From: CAYLJO01 sp964383905
Lineage (GTDB): Bacteria; Acidobacteriota; Blastocatellia; Pyrinomonadales; Pyrinomonadaceae
Assembly: GCA_964383905.1 (NCBI GenBank)
Contig: CAYLJO010000145.1
Location: 1 to 16,090, forward strand
Direction: 5' to 3'
Length of the DNA stretch: 16,090 bases
A program made the translations under genes and the position numbers. Positions 1-5,651 of this stretch are shown here, in pieces. Each line of letters begins with the position of its first letter. The first letter of the stretch is position 1. The notes under the pieces were generated by a model. That model did no database searches, was not told the origin of the DNA, and worked only from the letters and a program-made list of their open reading frames with translations.

Positions 1-52
1 CTCCCTGATTGTACACTGCTTCTCGATCCGATTCTTGTTGTGGCTTCCATAT

Positions 53-59
53 AGGGAGG
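53..59 (+). promoter_or_regulatory. Ribosome binding site for the Cys-rich ORF
   Basis: AGGGAGG lies 7 nt before the ATG at 67. It overlaps the TAG stop (52-54) of the open frame entering from the left edge. It is the main reason to prefer the start at 67 and to regard the ORF as real. Confidence 0.45.
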
Positions 60-66
60 TCTTGCT

Positions 67-384
67 ATGGTCCAATGGGTAGAGTCCACTACGACGGAGA
101 CGTATTGGACTACATGCTACACAAGGTTTGGGATTCCTTACCCGTGCCAGCGGACGAGAACTGTCACCGTTCGGAAGTTTTGTTACCACTTCACCCATAT
201 GGAGGGATTTTGCGTGGGGCTGAGAGCCAGGGCCACAGCCTGTGAAGGTAGTGACAAGTACCAGTGGTGGGAATGGTGCTTTGGAGTTAGCAACAGTATT
301 GGCGACGATGCGCTGCTATGCACCCCGGAGCATCCGTGTGAGAAGTGTTATGACAAAGAGAAACCGAGGGTTGGCAATTGCTGA
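67..384 (+). CDS. Small cysteine- and tryptophan-rich hypothetical protein
   Basis: I do not recognise this 105-residue protein. It has ten cysteines spread along its length, including a C-x-x-C pair near residue 90 (PCEKC), and five tryptophans, two of them adjacent near residue 66. That pattern would suit a disulphide-stabilised or metal-binding small protein. The ATG is preceded by a good Shine-Dalgarno (AGGGAGG, 53-59) at 7-nt spacing, and a strong hairpin begins 11 nt after the stop, where a gene convergent with the fecR-like gene should end. No signal peptide is visible from this start. The same frame is open from base 1 to a TAG at 52-54, so this could be the downstream part of a longer gene broken by that stop, or the second gene of an operon entering from the left. 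Codon use is less GC-rich at third positions than in the minus-strand genes. A chance ORF remains possible. Confidence 0.42.
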   Translation: MVQWVESTTTETYWTTCYTRFGIPYPCQRTRTVTVRKFCYHFTHMEGFCVGLRARATACEGSDKYQWWEWCFGVSNSIGDDALLCTPEHPCEKCYDKEKPRVGNC

Positions 385-395
385 GGGGCGTTTAT

Positions 396-423
396 GAGGG
401 GCGCGGCGGAAGCCGCGCCCCTC
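396..423. terminator. Perfect 12-bp GC-rich hairpin between convergent genes
   Basis: GAGGGGCGCGGC (396-407) pairs perfectly with 412-423 around a GGAA loop, which is a GNRA tetraloop when read on the plus strand. It starts 11 nt after the plus-strand stop at 384 and 13 nt beyond the minus-strand fecR-like stop at 437-439, so it could terminate transcription from both sides. Neither flank has a clean T-run, so termination efficiency, or reliance on another mechanism, is uncertain. The nine bases at 395-403 (TGAGGGGCG) also occur at 382-390. Confidence 0.6.
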
Positions 424-436
424 AATCATTATCAGG

Positions 437-1666
437 CTATTGATCTCTTCTTCTTCCCACGCCGCCGCCGGCCGCCGGACGGCTTATGGAAGGACTCGAC
501 ATCGTAGACCGTTGATGCGTGGATTCCGGCATCCTTCTTTCACCGCGCCCCACGGTGTCCCGTGACCGCCCGGACATGTCGCCGCCGGATCGACCGCCGG
601 CCGGGCCGTTCGAGAAACTTGGCCTCTCTCTGCTAACCGTGCCGGCAGACCTCACGGCGGAAGATGTTATATCGGATGGGACGGGCCGTGGCACCGACCT
701 TTGGTTAACTCTGACAGGGCCACCGCCCGTGCCGATCGTTCCGTTGCCCGGCGGAATACGCCTCACCGGAATGCCTCCGGCAAACGCGCCGCCCCACGCG
801 TACCCGATAGGCCATCCCGTGTAGCTGAATCCGTAAGGCGACCAGCAGCTCCCATAAGGTGGGATGAAAGTGTAACCCCAGAACGGGTCATAGAACCAGA
901 GACCATAATGCGGGCTCAGAAAGCTCGTATTAAAGAACCAGTTGCGATACCAGCCGCTATCCAGGACGCTCGCAAAAGCATTGGTGAGCGCAACACCGGA
1001 GATCCGGCGGTTGGCCTTGGCCAGCGTTTCGGCGCGCTGTTTACTCCAGACATCCAACGAATCCTTATCGCTTCCAGACTTCGCGACCTCTACCGAGCCG
1101 TTGCCGACAACCACTTTCTTACCGTCCTTCACCGCCTTCGAAGAATCATCGCCGACGAAGGCACGTCCCTTATGGACGATCAGTTCTGTCGTACTACCCG
1201 GCAAAACATTGATCCGGTAAACGCCTCTTCTAACGATCGAGACTTTGGTCTGGGGCGTGTAAAGGGTGGCCAGTAGTTCGACATGATCGTCGCCGGTCGC
1301 CTCAACTATTGCGCTCCCCCTGGTTAACCGGACCGCGAGATTTTCAAGTGAGGTGTCGGCGAACTGAAACTCGGAGTTTTCGGCAACGCGCAGGTAAGAG
1401 CCGGGGTTTAAGAGCACCTCGACGCGACCCTCGGTCCCCGTCTTCACAACGTCACCTTTGTCGAGGTTGTCCTGCGCGTTGAGCAAGCGCTCCTCAGCCG
1501 CCCCTTGAGACTGTACCATCACGTTGCCTGAAACTGAGTTGACCCCACCGGCTTTGGCGGAGATCACATACTTCTCTCGGTTCTGAGCATGAGATGTCAA
1601 GGCCGCGCAGAGGATAAGGGTGGCCAGGACGAGTAGGCTCGAGCCAAAACTAAGATCTCTTTTCAT
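437..1666 (-). CDS. Secreted FecR-domain protein with aromatic segment and basic tail
   Basis: The 409-residue product starts at the ATG at 1664-1666, chosen because a strong AAGGAG lies 9 nt upstream and a signal peptide follows at once (KR, then a hydrophobic core, cleavage probably after SHA near residue 27). Residues about 68-170 resemble the FecR fold: GDVVKTG, then beta-type repeats with V-L-L-N-P-G-S and L-R-V-A-E-N-S. Here FecR is probably a periplasmic or surface beta-sandwich domain rather than an iron-dicitrate sensor, since no TonB receptor or ECF sigma gene is adjacent. Residues about 239-295 are very rich in W, Y, F, G and P. The last 110 residues are Gly/Arg/Ser/Pro-rich, strongly basic and probably disordered. 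It has its own promoter and is probably transcribed separately from the upstream operon. The FecR assignment is moderately sure; the role is unknown. Confidence 0.85.
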   Translation of the reverse strand: MKRDLSFGSSLLVLATLILCAALTSHAQNREKYVISAKAGGVNSVSGNVMVQSQGAAEERLLNAQDNLDKGDVVKTGTEGRVEVLLNPGSYLRVAENSEFQFADTSLENLAVRLTRGSAIVEATGDDHVELLATLYTPQTKVSIVRRGVYRINVLPGSTTELIVHKGRAFVGDDSSKAVKDGKKVVVGNGSVEVAKSGSDKDSLDVWSKQRAETLAKANRRISGVALTNAFASVLDSGWYRNWFFNTSFLSPHYGLWFYDPFWGYTFIPPYGSCWSPYGFSYTGWPIGYAWGGAFAGGIPVRRIPPGNGTIGTGGGPVRVNQRSVPRPVPSDITSSAVRSAGTVSRERPSFSNGPAGGRSGGDMSGRSRDTVGRGERRMPESTHQRSTMSSPSISRPAAGGGVGRRRDQ

Positions 1667-1675
1667 TGTCTTAAA

Positions 1676-1681
1676 CTCCTT
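1676..1681 (-). promoter_or_regulatory. Ribosome binding site deciding the fecR-like start
   Basis: On the minus strand this reads AAGGAG, 9 nt before the ATG at 1664-1666. It is the clearest Shine-Dalgarno in the window and rules against the longer ORF starting at 1702, which has no such site and would put 12 polar residues before the signal peptide. Confidence 0.8.
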
Positions 1682-1736
1682 AGAGGCGTGCACCACAGGC
1701 ATCAGCGGAAGATAGCAACTGTCTGCTTATGCCAGC

Positions 1737-1765
1737 AGTATACTCTTGAAGCCGGTGAAAGCCAA
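1737..1765 (-). promoter_or_regulatory. Sigma-70-type promoter for the fecR-like gene
   Basis: On the minus strand, TTGGCT (1760-1765) and TATACT (1737-1742) are separated by exactly 17 nt. The -10 matches the consensus at five of six positions; the -35 matches the TTG. Transcription would begin near 1730, leaving a leader of about 64 nt before the ATG, with the AAGGAG site near its end. The upstream operon ends at 1924, so this 257-bp intergenic space is the natural place for a promoter. Confidence 0.55.
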
Positions 1766-1795
1766 CAAGATAATTACTCTTCAAACCGGAAGAGT
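1742..1795. repeat. Operator-like direct repeat over the fecR-like promoter
   Basis: ACTCTTGAAGCCGG (1742-1755) and ACTCTTCAAACCGG (1776-1789) agree at 12 of 14 positions and start 34 bp apart. The first sits in the spacer between -10 and -35; the second lies just upstream of the -35. The second is also half of a small palindrome, ACTCTT (1776-1781) with AAGAGT (1790-1795). The placement suggests binding of a regulator, but no such regulator is encoded in the window. Confidence 0.4.
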
Positions 1796-1860
1796 AAGCC
1801 GCGCCTTCCTGCCCTGGTTACCCACATCCTGATCCAAAGCAGAAATTCACTGGCACACTG

Positions 1861-1878
1861 CTTCAACGCTCGTTGAAG
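1861..1878. terminator. Short hairpin after the metallopeptidase gene
   Basis: CTTCAACG and CGTTGAAG form 8-bp arms around a 2-nt loop (or 7-bp arms around 4 nt), 45 nt beyond the stop of the lipoprotein gene on the minus strand. It may end the long operon. There is no T-run after it, so it is a weak candidate. Nothing else that looks like a gene was seen between 1667 and 1923. Confidence 0.3.
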
Positions 1879-1923
1879 AGAGGCACTGTTTCCGGGTGTG
1901 ATGATTTGACTTGCTCTATCGAG

Positions 1924-3246
1924 CTAACGGCGTGCCGCTTCGAGCATGGCTTGGGTATCCGCCTCCGCGCCGCGTATGATAATCACCGAATCGCCTTCGC
2001 GTCGTATGAGTGTCGTCCGCCCACCCTCACGCCATACGGCCTGCGCCTCGTTGCCGGAAGCGTAGCCGTCCTCGACCGGGGCGCTTTTACGCGCGCGCTC
2101 CAGCAGATTGTATGCCTTGTAGAATTCTTGCGCATCGGGTGGCTTCTCCCACACCGTCTTCCACACGAAAAGCGGCGCGCCGCCCTGGCGCTCGAAGAGG
2201 TAAGCGCAGTCGCCACCCCAACCCGCCGCGACCCGGATCGCATCTCTTTCGGACACGCCTGCCATCAGCAGACCGCGCACGCCGATCTCTCCTAACGGCG
2301 TGGATGTCACCAGCCGCCAACCGCGCGCGGCAAACGCGTTTTCGTCCACATGAACATCGCGGGGCGCTTCGTATTTATCAGGATGGAGAACCTGCTTGCT
2401 CGACACTGGCGGGTGACGAAACAGTTCGTCAACACCACGCTCACCACTGCGCCGGCGCACGGCCTCGATAAAGCGGGCGCCATCGCGGTAGCGGAAAATA
2501 AAAGTTTCGCTCAGGAGGGGAGGGAAAAGCGAGCCGATCTCTTTGCGGTATTCGCTGAAACGCCCGTTCTCCTGCCGCGTGATGTCGTCCAGAGATTTAC
2601 GGGCATAGGCGTCGCCTTCTTCCGCGCGCCGCTGCACGTTCATCGCGTCGCCTTCGATCACGGCGAAGACGGCTTCCGTCCGATCGAAATTATATGGCCG
2701 CACGACCAGTAGCTTGAGCAGATCGAAATTCTGGTCCTGCAATGCGTGAACAAATTCGTGCGTCAACAACGAGCCACCTTTGAATTTATCCACCAGCAAA
2801 ATCTGCCTGTCGAGCGGCGAGTATGTCGCGCCCGCCGAAACGGCCGTAAAGCTTGCCGCGAGCGTCAGAAGGTCTGTCCCTTCGGGGAACAGACCGCCTG
2901 CCGCCGCCAGTTTGCTCAAGGACTGCAATTCATCGCCGCCCAGGACTTCCGCCATCTCTCTGGTGCGTGTACCATACTCCCAGCCGGACAGCTCGGCCAT
3001 TCCGACTTCGCCCGTCCACGCCAGCCCGCGCAAGTCCGACGCCACATGCATTGTGCGCGCACGCATCTCTATTAAGCTCGGCGAAAGCGGACGCACAGGG
3101 AGTGGCTGCAAGGTTCGCGTGACGGGCACCGCCACCGCCGGGCTGATGCTCATGCCCGCCGGGCGTTTATTCCCACACGACGCCGTGAGCAGAGACGTGA
3201 TAACAATAATGCCACAAGCGATTGTTCCCTTACCTTGGACACGCAT
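1924..3246 (-). CDS. Lipoprotein with HExxH zinc metallopeptidase motif
   Basis: The 440-residue product is probably an exported, lipid-anchored zinc peptidase. I place the start at the ATG at 3244-3246 because it gives a compact lipoprotein signal: MRVQGKG, a hydrophobic run, then the lipobox LTAS-C with Cys at residue 24. The ORF is open upstream to an ATG at 3348, which overlaps the previous stop by 11 nt, but that extension lies in a repeat element and would bury the signal peptide. Residues about 160-175 read LLTHEFVHALQDQ: His163 and His167 would bind zinc and Glu164 would be catalytic. Glu198, in I-E-G-D-A 30 residues on, is the expected third ligand of a gluzincin. The later P-P-V-S-S-K-Q-V-L-H-P motif is, as I recall, shared by uncharacterised HExxH proteins of Acidobacteriota and Chloroflexota. 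It follows the GATase-like gene and may be the operon's last member. The substrate is unknown. Confidence 0.82.
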   Translation of the reverse strand: MRVQGKGTIACGIIVITSLLTASCGNKRPAGMSISPAVAVPVTRTLQPLPVRPLSPSLIEMRARTMHVASDLRGLAWTGEVGMAELSGWEYGTRTREMAEVLGGDELQSLSKLAAAGGLFPEGTDLLTLAASFTAVSAGATYSPLDRQILLVDKFKGGSLLTHEFVHALQDQNFDLLKLLVVRPYNFDRTEAVFAVIEGDAMNVQRRAEEGDAYARKSLDDITRQENGRFSEYRKEIGSLFPPLLSETFIFRYRDGARFIEAVRRRSGERGVDELFRHPPVSSKQVLHPDKYEAPRDVHVDENAFAARGWRLVTSTPLGEIGVRGLLMAGVSERDAIRVAAGWGGDCAYLFERQGGAPLFVWKTVWEKPPDAQEFYKAYNLLERARKSAPVEDGYASGNEAQAVWREGGRTTLIRREGDSVIIIRGAEADTQAMLEAARR

Positions 3247-3286
3247 ACGCAGCTTAGACGCGTTAAACAGACTTTGCGATGCCGCC

Positions 3287-3350
3287 ACCAAAGGATGAAG
3301 GGTGAAAACTAAACGCCCCAAAAGCTTGCAAATCCTTTCATATTTCATCC
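3287..3350. repeat. Inverted-repeat element A at the GATase-like/peptidase junction
   Basis: GGATGAA (3293-3299) and TTCATCC (3344-3350) form 7-bp arms around 44 nt. The left edge, ACCAAAGGATGAA (3287-3299), is identical over 13 bases to the left edge of element B (5539-5551), and both end in TTCATCC. The element covers the stop of the upstream gene (3338-3340) and the upstream ATG (3346-3348) of the peptidase ORF. Confidence 0.5.
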
Positions 3351-5638
3351 TCGGCTATCCAGCGTCGGGCAAACCATTCGATGGAGAGAAGGACCGGGAT
3401 CATCAGGGCGAGCGGCCACCACGTTCGCAATTCCCAGGTATAATGTACATTTTCACCGCTGCGTGGCAATCCCTTGATCCGCTCAACCAGCGCGCTTAGA
3501 TCGGCGGCGGTAAACACATCCCCGCCGCTCTCGCGTGCGGCGCGGCGGAGCGTATCGCCTGCCGCTCCGGCTTCGAACGGCGAGGATTGGACAACTGTAA
3601 AGTATTTTGAGGCGCTGCCGCTCCTACCGCCTGCCACATAATCGGCCTCTAAAACGAATCGGCCGGGCACAGGCGCAACCATCCGCGCACGCCATACGCT
3701 CGCCTCCACCGGGTCGGGCGCAAACGCTACCTCCTGCGGCTGGACCGGGGTGGCTCCGCCTTCAACCGCCTCACCCGTCAGCGGCTGCAAACGCGCATTC
3801 ACCTTTTCAATCTTCAGAGGAGCAAAGGACCGGTCGCGCACATGAATTTCTGCTGTCACGCCGTGTCCGGCCGCGGGCGACTCATCACTCAAACCTATTT
3901 CTACGGGCGGCCGCGCACCCGCCGCCGACCAGAGCGTAAGACCCTGCCATAACGCGCCGAAGGGCCCGCCCGTCTCGTCCCGCTCGTCGCCTCTGCTCAT
4001 TCGCATGCGCCATGAGTCTGCCGGAGCAAAGACGAGGACGCGCCCCGCGCCATCGCGCATCGCCGCGATTAAAGGGGTGCCCGCTTCGCTGGTGCCGTTC
4101 GCGTTCGGTTGCCCGGCCACCGCCAGAACAATGGCGCCTGCACGCAGCGCGCCCAACCGCAGCCCCTCACCGGTAAGCACGTCAGACTTTGCTCCGGCCG
4201 CCTCTTCGACTACGCTTCCGTAACCGCGCAAAGCGCCACCTCCTGCCGCGCCCGCTTCGGTCGGCGTCAACGGGATTCCATGACGAAGAACTTCTGCTTC
4301 CTGCGGCATCCCGCGCGCCAGAAGCCGCGACTCGGAGGCCAGCCCGCGTTGATCAATCTCGGTTGGCAATAGGGTATAGAGTTTTCCATTCGGCGCGGCG
4401 ATTGATCCGGCAAAGCTGTTCCCGCCGAGCACTATCAGGCCACCGCCGCGCCGCTCCGCCCACGCCCTTAAGCGCGCGCTCTCCGTCGCACTCAGCATTG
4501 TGTTCGGCGTCGCGCCGATGATGATGCAATCGTAAGCGTTGAGCTGCGAGGTGCTGGCAAGCGCGGCATGTAACTTTGCTTCAGGACTGCCTTTCGCTTC
4601 ACCGCTCCTGCTCATTTCGGTTGCCGTCTCTCCCGCGTTCGTGTTTGTCGTGTCAACAGTTTCCCTCCCCTTCTGCTCTTTGCCTTCAGCCTCCAGGCCG
4701 GCGGTCGCGGCGCGGCTCACCTGGGCGAAGTAATCGATGTCAAATAATCCCGACTGCTCCAGCGCGTGACGGATAAACTTAGCTTCCCATGTCGGCTCGC
4801 CCTCAAAAAAGAGCACGCGCATCCGGCGCTGCTCCGCGTATAGAGCGAACGGGCGCGAAAGCACTGCCCCCTCTTCACCGCCCGCCGCTTCGACGTGCGC
4901 CGTATAATCCGTCCAGCCTGCAACTTTTGGCACGACATCCAGTGTTACCGTCTGTCGTTCGCTGTCACTCGTCCACATCAAGTGCGTTGAAGCCTGCACT
5001 TTCGCATCATCTGAAATGGTGACCAGTGATTCACGGCCACCCATGCCGCGTGCATGCGCCGTGCAACGCACGGCGACAGGCACACCGGGCGCCGCCGGGT
5101 GGCCAACGACCATCACACTCTCAAGAGCGACGCCCGGTGGGTCGCTCTGTCGCAAGCCCGTTAAGACGTAAACGGGAGCCCCGCCGCTCGCCGCGCTCGC
5201 CCGGTCAATTTCGTGCCGCGCATCCTCTGCGCTTATTGCGCCGTCCGTCAGCAGTATTGCCGCCCGGAAGGGGCCACCGCGCTCCACTATTTCTGCCCAC
5301 CCTATCTCTGTGCCGCTCGATTCCGCCACGACGCCCTCAATCTGTTTCTTGTGCAGCGTATCTACCGTTAGCTTTACGGCTTGATCTTTGTCGCCCGAAT
5401 CGTTCGAGGTCGTTGTGACGCCCGCATACCTCGAGCGCGCGAAGCTCACCAGCACCCGCGTGCGTTGTGTCGCGTCGCGCTCGATGTGAATACCGGCCAG
5501 CGCAGATGCCAGCAGCAGGAACGAGAGCCCACGCAACAACCAAAGGATGAACGATGAAGGATGAACGATGAACGAGAAGACAGAGCTTTTCTGCCTTAAT
5601 TCATCGTTCAGCGTTCCGCGCTCATCGTTTTGTCTCAT
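3338..5638 (-). CDS. Large membrane protein, degenerate VWA plus GATase-like region
   Basis: This 766-residue protein fits the family often annotated as 'glutamine amidotransferase' or BatA-like membrane protein, the usual last member of MoxR/DUF58/BatA clusters. A hydrophobic segment at about residues 29-51 precedes a VWA-like region. That region keeps the T-D-G strand (131-133), but the expected D-x-S-x-S is replaced by V-L-V-S-F-A-R-S near 62-69, so metal binding is probably lost. F-F-E-G-E-P-T-W-E-A-K-F (277-288) and G-G-G-L-I-V-L-G-G-N (398-407) are typical of the GATase-like part, with no Cys where a nucleophile would sit, so it is not a working amidotransferase. A C-terminal membrane helix lies at about 740-757. 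Residues 320-356 are a polar, low-complexity insert. The ATG at 5638 has AAGGGG 7 nt upstream, overlapping the previous stop, and the gap to that gene is 11 nt. The first 35 residues are encoded by a repeat element. Confidence 0.8.
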   Translation of the reverse strand: MRQNDERGTLNDELRQKSSVFSFIVHPSSFILWLLRGLSFLLLASALAGIHIERDATQRTRVLVSFARSRYAGVTTTSNDSGDKDQAVKLTVDTLHKKQIEGVVAESSGTEIGWAEIVERGGPFRAAILLTDGAISAEDARHEIDRASAASGGAPVYVLTGLRQSDPPGVALESVMVVGHPAAPGVPVAVRCTAHARGMGGRESLVTISDDAKVQASTHLMWTSDSERQTVTLDVVPKVAGWTDYTAHVEAAGGEEGAVLSRPFALYAEQRRMRVLFFEGEPTWEAKFIRHALEQSGLFDIDYFAQVSRAATAGLEAEGKEQKGRETVDTTNTNAGETATEMSRSGEAKGSPEAKLHAALASTSQLNAYDCIIIGATPNTMLSATESARLRAWAERRGGGLIVLGGNSFAGSIAAPNGKLYTLLPTEIDQRGLASESRLLARGMPQEAEVLRHGIPLTPTEAGAAGGGALRGYGSVVEEAAGAKSDVLTGEGLRLGALRAGAIVLAVAGQPNANGTSEAGTPLIAAMRDGAGRVLVFAPADSWRMRMSRGDERDETGGPFGALWQGLTLWSAAGARPPVEIGLSDESPAAGHGVTAEIHVRDRSFAPLKIEKVNARLQPLTGEAVEGGATPVQPQEVAFAPDPVEASVWRARMVAPVPGRFVLEADYVAGGRSGSASKYFTVVQSSPFEAGAAGDTLRRAARESGGDVFTAADLSALVERIKGLPRSGENVHYTWELRTWWPLALMIPVLLSIEWFARRWIAEDEI

Positions 5639-5647
5639 CCTTCATCC
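5539..5647. repeat. Inverted-repeat element B with tandem heptads at the GATase-like start
   Basis: Four 7-mers alternate GGATGAA and CGATGAA at 5545-5572. TGAACGATGAA (5562-5572) is a perfect inverted repeat of TTCATCGTTCA (5600-5610), and GGATGAA (5545-5551) pairs with TTCATCC (5641-5647). The mRNA could fold into a nested hairpin. One arm would overlap the ribosome binding site and lie next to the start codon; the other falls in the early coding region. It shares its left 13 bases and its right end with element A. Confidence 0.6.
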
Positions 5648-5651
5648 CCTT
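5646..5651 (-). promoter_or_regulatory. Ribosome binding site of the GATase-like gene
   Basis: The minus strand reads AAGGGG, 7 nt before the ATG at 5636-5638, sharing bases with the TAA stop (5650-5652) of the gene before it. Its last two bases fall within the outer arm of inverted-repeat element B, so folding of that element could limit access. Confidence 0.5.

Noticed and set aside
437..1666. Iron-dicitrate anti-sigma regulator (true FecR)
   Set aside because: It has a cleavable signal peptide and not a cytoplasmic N-terminal domain plus single membrane helix, and no sigma factor or TonB receptor gene is nearby.
1688..1876. 62-residue plus-strand ORF in the intergenic region
   Set aside because: No ribosome binding site or recognisable composition; it runs antisense across the fecR-like promoter and operator-like repeats.
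3247..3348. Longer start for the metallopeptidase at the ATG at 3348
   Set aside because: It would place 34 mixed residues before a clear lipoprotein signal peptide; the ATG lies in the arm of a repeat element.
5545..5572. CRISPR-like array
   Set aside because: The units are 7-mers in direct tandem without spacers, so this is a microsatellite-type repeat; no cas gene is present.
3338..5638. Active glutamine amidotransferase
   Set aside because: No nucleophile Cys in the G-G-G-L-I-V-L-G-G region and no His/Glu partner that I can place; the family name refers only to fold similarity.
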